From: Amycolatopsis sp. cg9
GTDB taxonomy: Bacteria > Actinomycetota > Actinomycetes > Mycobacteriales > Pseudonocardiaceae
NCBI RefSeq assembly: GCF_041346945.1
Contig: NZ_CP166850.1
Coordinates: 7,982,501 to 8,046,500, forward strand
Direction: 5' to 3'
DNA length: 64,000 bases
Positions 11,310 to 19,860 of this stretch are shown one piece after another. Every line of letters begins with the position of its first letter. The first letter of the stretch is position 1. Both the position numbers and the translations under genes were made by a program. Under the pieces are notes generated by a model. It saw only the letters and a program-made list of their open reading frames with translations, did not search any database and was not told the origin of the DNA.

Positions 11310-12574
11310 GCTTCACTCCTCGATCGGGACACGCGCCCCTGCACGCTCTCGCTGATCTCGGTGATCGATTCGTCCGCCAGCCCGGTCTCGCCCAGCTCGG
11401 CGCAGCCGAGGTCGGCCAGCGCGGCCGCCACGGCGGCCAGCCCCGGATCGTCCATCCCGCACCGCGCCGCGGTGCTCCACCGGCCCGCCACCGGGGCGCA
11501 CAGGTCGAGCACCTTGTCCACAGTGGACGGGCGGGCCAGCAGCGCCGTGACGAGCGCGACCGGCGGCAGCCACGCGTCCGGCGGCTGCGCGTCGAGGTAC
11601 CGGATCTCCAGGTACCCCTGCGGGCGGACCGGGGTGAACATCGTCGTGAGGTGGTAGTCGAGGTCCGCCGATGTCGGCTTCGGCAGCAGGGCGGCCGCGC
11701 CCCTGCCGTCGATCCAGTCGGCGAACGTCAGCCCCTCCGGGGCGTCCCACGGCCGGTCGCCGCGGGGCAGCACCAGCAACGGCGTGTCCATCAGCCGGGC
11801 GGCCCACTCCGCCGCGGGTTCACCGCCGACCCTTTCGGTGCGCGACCGGGCCGCTTCGGTGTCGTGCACCGCCAGCCAGCGGGCCGAGGCGAACCCCGTG
11901 TCGCGCCCGGCGTGGACCCGGGAGTTGGCGAAGAGGGCCAGCAGCGGCGGGCCCATGGCGTGGGCGGCCGCCCAGCGGAAGGCGTGCTGGTCGGCCTCCC
12001 CCGCGTCGACGCACACCTGCAGGCCCGCGGTGCTGCACATCATCGCGATGCCGCCGGGGCCGATCCCCGCGAACCGGCGTTCCATCGCCGCGTAGCGCGG
12101 CGTGCGCAGGAGCCTGCGCGGCGCGCGGTGCGCGTCGATGCCGGTTTCGCCGAGTTCGAGCCCGTGCCGGGCGAGGAGGGTGCGCAGGTGGCGCAGATCG
12201 GCCGAGACGACCGCGTCGAGCTCGCGGAGCGTGGCCTGGGGAGGGGTGGAGATTTCGACTTGGCAGCCGGGTTCGAGGCTGACCGGGCTGCCGGCCGGGA
12301 GGGGCGTGGCGGGGCTGTCGGGACGCAGTGTCCGCGGGGTGTGGGCGCCCAGCGCCGTGGCCAGTTCGTCGGGGTCGAGGGGTCTTGCCGGGTCGTCGGC
12401 GTGGTGCACGGTGAACTCCAGCTCCACGCCGGTCAGGCGGGGTGGCCCGTGCTTGAAGCACACCGATGCCACGTACGCCTCCCCGGCCGCGCGGTCCGCG
12501 AGGACCCGCGCGGTCTGGTTCGACGCACTACCCGACTTCTCGGGAAAATCGTGCACCGTAGACGCTTCTGTCAT
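11306..12574 (-). CDS. egtA: Ergothioneine-pathway glutamate-cysteine ligase
   Basis: Makes gamma-glutamyl-cysteine, the sulfur donor used by EgtB, from glutamate, cysteine and ATP. The 422-aa protein has the GCS2-type signatures GVELEFTVHH near residue 49, MCSTAGLQVCVDAG near 178, HAGRDTGFASARWLAVHD, and YLEIRYLDAQPPDAW near 315. The ATG at 12574 follows AGGAAA at good spacing. It is the first gene of egtABCD; the region upstream (12575-12696) separates it from the LysR gene and contains a small hairpin (12651-12667). Orthology to EgtA rather than general GshA rests on the operon. Confidence 0.94.
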   Translation of the reverse strand: MTEASTVHDFPEKSGSASNQTARVLADRAAGEAYVASVCFKHGPPRLTGVELEFTVHHADDPARPLDPDELATALGAHTPRTLRPDSPATPLPAGSPVSLEPGCQVEISTPPQATLRELDAVVSADLRHLRTLLARHGLELGETGIDAHRAPRRLLRTPRYAAMERRFAGIGPGGIAMMCSTAGLQVCVDAGEADQHAFRWAAAHAMGPPLLALFANSRVHAGRDTGFASARWLAVHDTEAARSRTERVGGEPAAEWAARLMDTPLLVLPRGDRPWDAPEGLTFADWIDGRGAAALLPKPTSADLDYHLTTMFTPVRPQGYLEIRYLDAQPPDAWLPPVALVTALLARPSTVDKVLDLCAPVAGRWSTAARCGMDDPGLAAVAAALADLGCAELGETGLADESITEISESVQGRVSRSRSEA

Positions 12575-12650
12575 GTCCGTTTCCTAGTCCCGTGTGGTGG
12601 AACTTCTTGACTTCGGACGCTACACGCGGGGTACGACAAATTCAGGGCTC

Positions 12651-12667
12651 GTCTTGCCCCGCAAGAC
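12651..12667. promoter_or_regulatory. Small palindrome between the LysR gene and egtA
   Basis: GTCTTGC (12651-12657) and GCAAGAC (12661-12667) form a 7-bp stem with a CCC loop. There is no T run. It could end the LysR transcript or act as an operator for the egt operon; the sequence does not decide. Confidence 0.35.
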
Positions 12668-12696
12668 GGCATCACCACTCCGTAAGAACTCCCGGA

Positions 12697-13623
12697 TCAG
12701 GGCAAAGCGGACTCGGTGCCCAGTCCCAATTCGGCCGCCGAAGCGCGCACGGCCTCGATCACCAGGTGCAACGCGGGCCGCCGGAACGCGGTCCGCCGGT
12801 AGGCGATCGACACCGTCCGGAGCAACGGCGTGGTGAGGGTGACGACGTCGATCCCCGGCGGCCGCAGCAGGCGCAGGCCGAGGTCCGAGACCAGCGTGAT
12901 GCCCAGGCCGGCGCCCACCATCGCCATCGCCGTCGACTGCTCCTCGACCTCGTGGTTGATCTTCGGGGCGAACCCGTGCCGCTGGCAGGCGGTGCGCATC
13001 GCGCGGCCGAAGTGCGACTTGGCGCTGGCGAGGATCCACGGGTGCTCGGCGAGGTCGTCCAGCGACGCCGACCCCGAGGGCACCGCCCCCCGCGGCACCG
13101 CGGCGTGCAGGCGTTCCACGGCCACGACCGCGCGCTCCAGCCCGGCGTCCCACGCCATCGGCGAGTCCGAGTAGTCGATGACGAACGACAGGTCGAGGCT
13201 GCCGTCCCGGACCGCCTCGGCGGTGTCCTCCGGCGCCAGCTCGCGGGTACGGACCTCGATCCCGGGGTGATCGCCGGCCAGCGCGGTCAGCGCCGTCGGG
13301 AGCAGGCCGGAGGCCACCGACGCCCACACCCCGGCGGTCAGCCGGACCGTGCGGGCCTCCTGCGCCTCCTCAAGTGCCAAGGTCGCGCGCTCCACCGAGC
13401 CGAGGATCTCTTCCGCGTGCTCCGTGAGCAGGGTGCCCAGCTCGGTCAGCTGGACCCGGCGGCCGAGCCGTTCGAACAGCTTCGCGCCCACGTCGCGTTC
13501 CAGCTGCGCGAGCTGCTGCGATACCGCCGAAGCGGTGTAGTGCAGCGCGGCGGCCGCCGCCGTCACGGTTCCCCGGCGGTGCAGCTCGCGAAGCATCCTC
13601 AAGCGGTGCAACGAAAGCTCCAT
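12697..13623 (-). CDS. LysR-family transcriptional regulator
   Basis: A 308-aa DNA-binding regulator with an N-terminal winged helix-turn-helix (LHRLRMLRELHRRGTVTAAAAALHYTASAVSQQLAQLERDVGAKLFERLGR, about residues 5-55) and a periplasmic-binding-protein-like effector domain. The start MELSLHRL at 13623 fits the family; an ATG at 13629 would add two residues. It is divergent from the amino-acid dehydrogenase gene, with about 120 bp between them, which is the usual layout for a LysR regulator and its target. In that gap AACGA and TCGTT half-sites separated by 13 bp could be part of its binding site. The effector is unknown; an amino acid is a reasonable guess. Confidence 0.88.
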   Translation of the reverse strand: MELSLHRLRMLRELHRRGTVTAAAAALHYTASAVSQQLAQLERDVGAKLFERLGRRVQLTELGTLLTEHAEEILGSVERATLALEEAQEARTVRLTAGVWASVASGLLPTALTALAGDHPGIEVRTRELAPEDTAEAVRDGSLDLSFVIDYSDSPMAWDAGLERAVVAVERLHAAVPRGAVPSGSASLDDLAEHPWILASAKSHFGRAMRTACQRHGFAPKINHEVEEQSTAMAMVGAGLGITLVSDLGLRLLRPPGIDVVTLTTPLLRTVSIAYRRTAFRRPALHLVIEAVRASAAELGLGTESALP

Positions 13624-13742
13624 ACACAAAACCTAAACGAGATCGTGCAGGTTCGTTAAATGGACGCGGCCGCCACCCGGAGCGCACTCTCGTGGAGGCG
13701 GCCAGGACGGCCGCCCCGGACCCCCTGGAGGTGAGTGGCCTG

Positions 13743-14942
13743 ATGACCCCGCGCAACGCCGAACCGCTGATGCGGCTCACGTGGACCGATTCCGTCACCG
13801 GCGCGCACGGCTACCTGGTCGTGCACAGCTTGGTCTCGGGGGTCGCCACCGGCGGCACCCGGATGCGGGCGGGCTGCACGATGACCGAGGTGGAGGACCT
13901 CGCCCGGGGCATGGCCAACAAGACCGCCACCTTCAACCTGCCGGTCGGCGGGGCCAAGGGCGGCATCGACTTCGACCCGAAGGACCCGCGCGCGTTCGGC
14001 GTCCTCAAGCGGTTCTGCTCGTTCCTGCGGCCGTGGCTGGACGCCCACTGGGTGACGGCGGAGGACCTCGGCGTCCCGCAGCACCTGATCGACGAGGTGT
14101 TCGCCGAGCTCGGGCTGGAGCAGTCGTACCACGCCGCGATCCGCCGTTCGGCCGACCCGGCTCGTACCCTGCGCCGGGTCCAGGCGGGCCTCAACGCGCC
14201 GGTGCCCGGCGGGCTGCTGCTCGGCGACGTCGTCGGCGGCTACGGCGTGGCGCAGTCGTGCCTCGGCGTCGCGGCGGCCTGGGACTGGGACGTCCGCGAG
14301 ACGACGGTGGCGATCCAGGGCATCGGCACGATGGGCGGCGGCGCGGCCTGGTACCTGCACGAAGCGGGGATGAAGGTGGTCGCGGTGGCCGACGCCGCGG
14401 GCACGCTGTACGACCCGGTCGGGCTCGACGTCCCGGCGCTGCTGGACCTGCGCGACCGCTTCGGCGAGGTCGACCGGTCGCGGCTGCCGGCCGGGGTGCG
14501 TTCGCTCCCCCGCGAGACGATCGTCGGTATCGACGCGGACATCTTCGTGCCGGCCGCGATCTCCTACGCGCTGCGCCCGGACAACGAGAACCTGGTCAAG
14601 GCTTCGGTGGTCGTCGAGGCGGCCAACGCGGCGACGACGCCGGAAGCGGAAGCGGCGCTCTCCGCGCGGGGTGTCGCGGTGGTGCCGGACTTCGTGGCGA
14701 ACGCGGGCGCGGCGGCCTGGGCGTGGTGGCTGCTGCTGGGCGAGGTCGGCGCCGACCCGGCCGACTCGTTCCTGCGGCTGCGCACCGAGATGCAGGCGAA
14801 GGTCGCGCTGCTGCTGGCCGAGTGGCGGATGGACCGGCTGCCGCTGCGCATCACCGGGCTCCGGCTGGCCGAGGCCAACCGGAGCGAGCGCACCGAAGCG
14901 GCGCTCGCCCCGGAGGGTGAGCCGCAGCTGCTCATCCCCTAA
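13743..14942 (+). CDS. Glu/Leu/Phe/Val dehydrogenase
   Basis: NAD(P)-dependent oxidative deaminase of an amino acid, releasing ammonium and a 2-oxo acid. The 399-aa protein has the family signature NLPVGGAKGGIDFDP with catalytic Lys72, TAEDLGVP near 118, and a Rossmann motif AIQGIGTMGGGAAWYL near 195. The ATG at 13743 has GGAGGTG 8 nt upstream; an in-frame GTG at 13692 is less likely. The size is close to leucine/phenylalanine dehydrogenases and short glutamate dehydrogenases, so the substrate is left open. It ends head-to-head with proline iminopeptidase, the two stops sharing CTAA. The divergent LysR gene is the probable regulator. Confidence 0.88.
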   Translation: MTPRNAEPLMRLTWTDSVTGAHGYLVVHSLVSGVATGGTRMRAGCTMTEVEDLARGMANKTATFNLPVGGAKGGIDFDPKDPRAFGVLKRFCSFLRPWLDAHWVTAEDLGVPQHLIDEVFAELGLEQSYHAAIRRSADPARTLRRVQAGLNAPVPGGLLLGDVVGGYGVAQSCLGVAAAWDWDVRETTVAIQGIGTMGGGAAWYLHEAGMKVVAVADAAGTLYDPVGLDVPALLDLRDRFGEVDRSRLPAGVRSLPRETIVGIDADIFVPAAISYALRPDNENLVKASVVVEAANAATTPEAEAALSARGVAVVPDFVANAGAAAWAWWLLLGEVGADPADSFLRLRTEMQAKVALLLAEWRMDRLPLRITGLRLAEANRSERTEAALAPEGEPQLLIP

Positions 14943-15883
14943 CGGCTCGCGAAGCGGTCGGTCGCGCCGATCAGGACCTCCTGCATCGACGCGGCCGACA
15001 CCGTGTGCCCGACGTCGTCCAGCAGCACCAGCTCGCTGCCCGGCCAGGCGTGGTGCAGCAGCCACGGCGTCCCCACGAGGTTGTTCGTGTCCAGCACGCC
15101 CTGGGCCAGCACGGCGGGGATGCCCGCGAGCTTGCCGGCGTCGCGCAGGATCTCGCCGTCGGGCAGGAACGCGCGGTTGCTGAAGTAGTGCGTGACGAGC
15201 CGGGCGAAGCACAACCGGTACGCCGGGTCCTCGAAGACGTCGTGCGGCGGCACGCCGGGGAGCATGGCGTCTTCCCAGGCGCACCAGCCGTCGGCCGCCT
15301 TGTGGTGGATCGCCGGGTCCGGGTCCATGAGCAGCCGGTGGTAGGCGGCGGACAGGTCGCCGTCGCGCTCGCTTTCGGGGACTCCCTGCCGGAACTTCGC
15401 GAACCCCTCCGGGAAGTACGCGCCGAGCCCGCGGATGAGCATTTCGATCTCGACGTGGCGGTCGGTCGCCAGGCCCATCAGGACGATCTCGCTGACCCGG
15501 CCGGTGTGGCGCAGGGCGTAGACCAGGCTGAGCACCGACCCCCAGGAACCGCCGAACAGCAGCCACTTCTCGATGCCGAGGTGCTCGCGAAGGCGTTCGA
15601 AGTCGGCCACCAGGTGGTCGGTGGTGTTGGCGGACAGGTCGGCGACGGGGTCGCCGGCGTACGGGGTGCTGCGCCCGCAGCCGCGCTGGTCGGCCAGGAC
15701 GATGCGGTAGCGCGCCGGGTCGAAGAACCGCCGGACGTTCGCCGAGCAGCCGGAACCGGGCCCGCCGTGCACGACGAGCGCCGGCTTCCCGGCCGGGTTG
15801 CCGCAGGTCTCCCAGTAGATCTGGTGCCCGTCGCCGACGTCGAGCCTGCCGTGTTCGTACGGTTCGATCTCGGGGTACAGCAT
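14939..15883 (-). CDS. pip: Proline iminopeptidase
   Basis: Cytosolic S33 serine peptidase that releases N-terminal proline from peptides. At 314 aa it has normal length. The oxyanion motif VVHGGPGSGCS (about residues 37-47), ADQRGCGRSTPY near 64, the nucleophile elbow FGGSWGS with Ser113, and a C-terminal Asp/His region (GVLDTNNLVGTP, LLDDVGHTV) are all present. The ORF ends inside the last bases of the convergent dehydrogenase gene. It is probably monocistronic. Confidence 0.94.
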   Translation of the reverse strand: MLYPEIEPYEHGRLDVGDGHQIYWETCGNPAGKPALVVHGGPGSGCSANVRRFFDPARYRIVLADQRGCGRSTPYAGDPVADLSANTTDHLVADFERLREHLGIEKWLLFGGSWGSVLSLVYALRHTGRVSEIVLMGLATDRHVEIEMLIRGLGAYFPEGFAKFRQGVPESERDGDLSAAYHRLLMDPDPAIHHKAADGWCAWEDAMLPGVPPHDVFEDPAYRLCFARLVTHYFSNRAFLPDGEILRDAGKLAGIPAVLAQGVLDTNNLVGTPWLLHHAWPGSELVLLDDVGHTVSAASMQEVLIGATDRFASR

Positions 15884-15962
15884 CGGCGCGTCCTTTCACC
15901 CGGAATGCAACAGCGCTGTCACATTAGCTCCGGAGAACGATCCGCGCGCGGTCTTTTCCGGG

Positions 15963-16712
15963 TCAGCTCAGGGTGCCGGCCAGCTCGTCGAGCGTCTCGG
16001 CCAGTTCGCGCGGGCCCGCCGGGCCGATGTGGATGACGGCGTCGTCGCCCGACCCGGTCGTGTAGCTGAGGTAGCGGCCCCAGTCCGTGTCGGCGTAGTG
16101 CAGCGGCTGCTGCAGGCAGGTGTGGCGGCCGACGTCGTCGCGCCGGCCGACGTAGAGCTCCCCGCTGCCCGACACCGGCCGCTGCACGAGGCTGACGACG
16201 TCGGCGACGGCCGGGGGCAGCGGGTAGGCCTCCTGGCCGCGGCGGGCCGCTTCGGCCAGGTCCGCGACCCGGACGGTGCGCGGGTGCCCGCCACCGGGTC
16301 CGACCGGCGGCAGCTGCTCGACGAGGGACTCGGCGAGCCGGTTCCGGTCGATCTCCTGCACACCGACGTGCGCGCCGTCGGAGACCGCGAGGATCGCCTG
16401 CAGCCCTTTCGCGGCGGCGAGCACGCCGTAGGTCTGTCCTTCGACGCCGACCCAGCCGTAGCACTCCCGCGCGGGGCTGACCAGCAGCGGGAGCCAGTCC
16501 AGGAAGTCGACGGTGACCCGGCCGCGGACGTCGACGAGCCCGGCTTCCGCCAGCGCGGCGTCGATCCGCTTGCCCGCCTCGTCGCGCTCCTCGTCCGACA
16601 GCCAGATCGGCTCCGGCCGCAGGGTGATGTGCAGCTGGCCCGCCTGTTCGCGCTCGGCCAGCGCGGCCAGCGCCTCGACCGGAACGTCCACCCGGCCTGT
16701 TGCCACGTCCAC
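15963..16712 (-). CDS. ESX secretion-associated protein EspG
   Basis: A cytosolic type VII secretion chaperone that binds PE/PPE substrates and keeps them soluble for export. The 249-aa protein fits the EspG fold family: VPVEALAALAEREQ near the N-terminus, RPEPIWLSDEER, VTVDFLDWLPLLVSPARECYGWV, YGVLAAAKGLQAILAV, and a C-terminal RYLSYTTGSGDDAVIHIGPAG. A second GTG at 16706 is an alternative start. It lies 4 nt behind the PPE-like gene, so the pair forms a substrate-chaperone unit. ESX core genes are not in this window. Confidence 0.85.
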   Translation of the reverse strand: MDVATGRVDVPVEALAALAEREQAGQLHITLRPEPIWLSDEERDEAGKRIDAALAEAGLVDVRGRVTVDFLDWLPLLVSPARECYGWVGVEGQTYGVLAAAKGLQAILAVSDGAHVGVQEIDRNRLAESLVEQLPPVGPGGGHPRTVRVADLAEAARRGQEAYPLPPAVADVVSLVQRPVSGSGELYVGRRDDVGRHTCLQQPLHYADTDWGRYLSYTTGSGDDAVIHIGPAGPRELAETLDELAGTLS

Positions 16713-16716
16713 CCGC

Positions 16717-18048
16717 CTACTCGCCGATGACCGGCGGACTGGTCCGCTGGTCGGTCCCGAAGATCGCGTCCGGGTCCGCTTCGATCAGGAAGTCCGGCCG
16801 CTGGTGCTCATCGTCTTCCTCACCCTCGCCGCGCCGGCCCCCGGGGCCCATCGGCCCCATCTGCCCGCCCCGGCCGGCGGCCGACCGCGCGGCAGCGGCC
16901 TCCGCCGCGGCCGCGTTGCCGAGGCTGCCCATGCCGGAACCGCGCCCGCTGCCGAGCCCGCGCTCCCCCGCGGCCCCGCTCCCGCTGCCCCCGGAGGTGC
17001 CGCTCCCGCCACCGACGGGACGCCCGTTCGAGTCGAGCAGCCGGCTCCCGGCGTTGCCACTGGTCGGCCCGCGTCCGCCGGTGCTCGAATTGGGGTCGTT
17101 GCCGAAGGTGTTCGAGTAGTTCTGCCCCCCACCGGTGTTGGTCGGGTAGAAGTCGATCCCCCCGGTCCCGGGCGGCGTACCCCCGGGCCGTTCGGTCGTC
17201 TGCCCGGGCCGTGTGGTGGTCGTGGTCGGCCGGCCGGTGCCGGTGGTGTGGGTGTCGTCGCCGGGCGTGTCGGTGGTGCCGGGCCGATCGGTACCCCCGG
17301 GCCGGTCCGTGCCACCCGGGCGATCGGTGCCCCCGGGCCGGTCGGTGCCGCCCGGCTGGTCGGGTCCCCCGGTGCGCCCGGGGTCGACGCTGCTGGTGGA
17401 GGTGTGGTCGGTGCTCCCGTCGCCGGGATCGCCGCCCCCGCCTTCGGGGTACCACTTGTTCTTGTCGGTCGGCTCGACGATCCGGCCGGGCCCGTTCGGG
17501 GTGTTCACGGCGATGGCGGCCCCGTCGGACTCGAGGACGCCGTAGTCGGTGGGCAGCGCGGAACGCGTGCTGTCGGTGACGTTGCTGTACTGGTCCATCA
17601 CGCGGACGTTGGTTTCGTTGGCCGCGTTGTACTTCGCGATCCCGGTCTGGTAGTCGTCGATGTCGTCCGCGGCCATGAAGGGACCGGCCACCGGGATGGC
17701 GGCCTTGAGCCCGGTGGTCCAGGGGTTCGGCTTCTCCGGCTTCGGCGGGATCTCCACGACGGCGTTGTTCGACTCCTGGAACACCGCCGCCTGGGTGTCC
17801 ACCGAGGCGCGGGTCGCGTCGAGCGGCGCGGCGCTGTCGTGGAAGGCCCGTTCCATCGGGCCGGCACCCGCGTTCGCGGCGTCGGCCGCGTCCCCGGTCC
17901 ACGCGTTCACCATCCGGGTTTGCAGCGCCTTGATGCTCGCGCCGCGCTCGGCGTAGGCGTCGGACAGCTGCGCGACGGACTCGGCCATCCGCTGCAGCCC
18001 GGACGTGTCGCCCTGTCTGAAGTTGTCGTAGATCTGCTTGCCGTCCAC
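16717..18048 (-). CDS. PPE-like ESX substrate with Gly/Pro/Thr repeat region
   Basis: A 443-aa protein with an N-terminal helical PPE/WXG-type domain (about residues 1-190; WTGDAADAANAGAGPMERAFHD supplies the W-x-G turn) and a long low-complexity C-terminal half rich in Gly, Thr, Pro and Ser. Residues around 230-255 hold five copies of a six-residue unit PGGTDR. The far C-terminus is acidic (GEGEEDDEHQRPDF). The GTG start has AAGGGGG 8 nt upstream. It follows a DUF3558 lipoprotein gene by 3 nt and is followed by espG. It is probably exported through an ESX system and exposed at the cell surface; its function there is unknown. Confidence 0.8.
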   Translation of the reverse strand: MDGKQIYDNFRQGDTSGLQRMAESVAQLSDAYAERGASIKALQTRMVNAWTGDAADAANAGAGPMERAFHDSAAPLDATRASVDTQAAVFQESNNAVVEIPPKPEKPNPWTTGLKAAIPVAGPFMAADDIDDYQTGIAKYNAANETNVRVMDQYSNVTDSTRSALPTDYGVLESDGAAIAVNTPNGPGRIVEPTDKNKWYPEGGGGDPGDGSTDHTSTSSVDPGRTGGPDQPGGTDRPGGTDRPGGTDRPGGTDRPGTTDTPGDDTHTTGTGRPTTTTTRPGQTTERPGGTPPGTGGIDFYPTNTGGGQNYSNTFGNDPNSSTGGRGPTSGNAGSRLLDSNGRPVGGGSGTSGGSGSGAAGERGLGSGRGSGMGSLGNAAAAEAAAARSAAGRGGQMGPMGPGGRRGEGEEDDEHQRPDFLIEADPDAIFGTDQRTSPPVIGE

Positions 18049-18051
18049 CCG

Positions 18052-18681
18052 TCATGCCCCCTTGAGTGTCTTGATGACGCTCGACGCCACCTGCGTGGCC
18101 GCGGCGCAGGAATCGTCCTGCCCCTGGTACCCCTGCGCGTACACGTCGAACGTGAGGTCGTCCGCGATGCCGACGCCGAGCCCGCACGAGCCCATCGAGC
18201 GCTCGTCCTGGGCGTCGAAGTAGACGGCCGGATAGCCCTCGACCTCCGGAGCGCGCTCGAGGAACCTGATGTACTTCCCCTGGCGGTAGCCCGCGTAGAT
18301 GCCGGCCAGGCCGCCGGCGCCCTTGTCCCGGCTCCCGGTGCCCAGCGAGACGGAAAGACCGATGCCTTCGCCGCGCAGCTTCCACAGGCAGGACGGACCC
18401 GCCTCGGTGAGGACCGTGTCACCCTGCGCCTTGTATTCGCCCGCGTCGGTGTACCGCAACGAGCTCAGCACGTCCTTCGGGACGATCGCGCAGGTGTCGC
18501 CGACGTACTTGCCCGCGTCGAGCGGAGCGGCGACCTTCGGCACTTCGGGATCGGCCGGCGTGCTGCCGGTCGCCGCCGAGTCGGTGGTCGACGGGGACGC
18601 GGTACCGCCGGTCGTCGTGGTGCAAGCTGCCGCCGAGACGGCAACCAGGACGGCGATCAGACAGAGTTTGCTTCGGGACAA
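18052..18681 (-). CDS. DUF3558-family lipoprotein
   Basis: A 209-aa lipoprotein of the actinobacterial DUF3558 family. The signal sequence SRSKLCLIAVLVAVSAAAC ends in a lipobox with the acylated Cys at about residue 20, followed by a Thr/Ser/Ala linker and the domain (GDTCAIVPKDVLSSL, CLWKLRGEGIGLSVSL, YPAVYFDAQDERSMGSCGLGVGIADD). The start is a TTG (18679-18681), chosen because the upstream gene stops only 11 nt before and no ATG or GTG lies in frame. DUF3558 genes often sit next to PPE/EspG genes in this group. Its role in the ESX cassette is unknown. Confidence 0.8.
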   Translation of the reverse strand: MSRSKLCLIAVLVAVSAAACTTTTGGTASPSTTDSAATGSTPADPEVPKVAAPLDAGKYVGDTCAIVPKDVLSSLRYTDAGEYKAQGDTVLTEAGPSCLWKLRGEGIGLSVSLGTGSRDKGAGGLAGIYAGYRQGKYIRFLERAPEVEGYPAVYFDAQDERSMGSCGLGVGIADDLTFDVYAQGYQGQDDSCAAATQVASSVIKTLKGA

Positions 18682-18692
18682 GTTCGGCTCGC

Positions 18693-19100
18693 CTATGCCT
18701 TGAAGGTGTCGGACAGGCTCTGGTCGGTGACCACGGTCTTCGACTGGGCTTCCTTGAGCTTCTTGATGTACTCCTGCGCGTACTTGCGCATGGAATCGTT
18801 CTGCCGCTGGAGCGCGAGGACCGAGTCGCCCGTGGTGGTCGCGTAGCTGCCGCTGGCCGGGTCCTGGCCGGGCGCCAGTTCGCCCGCGCGGACGATCTGG
18901 TGGATCTTGTCCCCGTCCTCGACGATCTTGTCCAAGACGTCTTCCCACTGGCCGATCAGCGACTTCAGCTCTTCGGGGTCCATCTCGAACCGGCCGCCCC
19001 CGCCGCCTCCGCCGCCGTACACGCGGCCGGGGGTGTCGAAGACGTCGCCCCACAGCGCCTGTGCCGCCTGTCCGGCTTCGCCGATGATCACGACCCGCAC
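18693..19100 (-). CDS. ESX-cassette helical protein (PE/WXG-like, uncharacterised)
   Basis: A 135-aa protein, Gly-rich at residues 28-36 and then mostly helical (MDPEELKSLIGQWEDVLDKIVEDGDKIHQIV, then VLALQRQNDSMRKYAQEYIKKLKEA). No signal peptide is visible. It is the first gene of a four-gene cassette with a DUF3558 lipoprotein, a PPE-like protein and EspG, so it is probably the PE-like partner of the PPE protein. The start could be the GTG at 19100 or the in-frame GTG at 19091, which has better spacing to GAGGGGAAGG. A clear YxxxD/E export motif was not found. Confidence 0.65.
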   Translation of the reverse strand: MRVVIIGEAGQAAQALWGDVFDTPGRVYGGGGGGGGRFEMDPEELKSLIGQWEDVLDKIVEDGDKIHQIVRAGELAPGQDPASGSYATTTGDSVLALQRQNDSMRKYAQEYIKKLKEAQSKTVVTDQSLSDTFKA

Positions 19101-19225
19101 CTTCCCCTCAGTTCACCCATGGTGATGTGGCAAAGACTAGCCAACCGTCTCACTCCGTGTCAGCGAATCGCCGCAACGTTCAGACGATGAGGGGCGGGAT
19201 CCGGTTCCCCGCGCACTCCGGGTCA

Positions 19226-19241
19226 CAGTACGTACGTACGG
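19226..19241 (+). promoter_or_regulatory. AcnR-type operator in front of acnR
   Basis: CAGTACGTACGTACGG differs by one base (TG to GG near the end) from the AcnR consensus CAGNACnnncGTACTG that is matched perfectly at acnA. It ends 37 nt before the acnR start codon, so autoregulation is likely. Confidence 0.6.
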
Positions 19242-19278
19242 ATTGCGAAACTCCGGTCCCCGGTGCCAGGATTTCAGG

Positions 19279-19860
19279 ATGCCACGCGTAAGCCAGGATC
19301 ACCTCGACGCACGCCGGCGCCAGATCCTCGACGGCTCGCGCGTCTGCTTCGCGCGCTACGGCTACGAAGGTGCCACAGTCCGGCGCCTGGAGGAAGCCAC
19401 CGGGCTGTCGCGCGGGGCCATCTTCCACCACTTCCGCGACAAGGAGTCGCTCTTCCTCGCCCTCGCCGAGGACGACGCCGTCCGGATGGCCGACGTCGTC
19501 GCCGAGCAGGGGCTGGTGCAGGTGATGCGCGACCTGCTCGCCGGGGGTGACCACCCGGCCGACTGGCTCGGGACGCGGCTCGAGGTGAGCCGGCGGCTGC
19601 GCACCGATCCCGAGTTCCGCGGCCGCTGGGCCGAACGGTCCGAGCAGCTCACCACCGCCACCCGGCTGCGGCTGCGGCGCCAGCGCGAAGCCGGGAAGCT
19701 GCGCGACGACGTCGACGTCGACGTCCTCACCGCGTTCCTCGAGCTCGTCCTCGAGGGGCTCGTCTCCCACCTGGCCATGGGCCTGCCCGCCGCCGGCCTC
19801 GGGCCGGTGCTCGACCTCGTCGAGGAGACCGTGCGGCGGCACCGGCAGACGACCGCATGA
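19279..19860 (+). CDS. acnR: TetR-family repressor, AcnR orthologue
   Basis: A 193-aa TetR regulator. The helix-turn-helix segment RRRQILDGSRVCFARYGYEGATVRRLEEATGLSRGAIFHHFRDKESLFLALA (about residues 12-63) and the ligand domain (RMADVVAEQGLVQVMRDLL, RLEVSRRLRTDPEFR, VLDLVEETVRR) closely follow the corynebacterial and mycobacterial AcnR proteins as I remember them. AcnR represses aconitase. In those groups acnR is near acn; here it lies 14 kb downstream of acnA, but both genes carry the AcnR operator. The ATG at 19279 is preferred over upstream GTG codons because it fits the family start. Confidence 0.87.
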   Translation: MPRVSQDHLDARRRQILDGSRVCFARYGYEGATVRRLEEATGLSRGAIFHHFRDKESLFLALAEDDAVRMADVVAEQGLVQVMRDLLAGGDHPADWLGTRLEVSRRLRTDPEFRGRWAERSEQLTTATRLRLRRQREAGKLRDDVDVDVLTAFLELVLEGLVSHLAMGLPAAGLGPVLDLVEETVRRHRQTTA

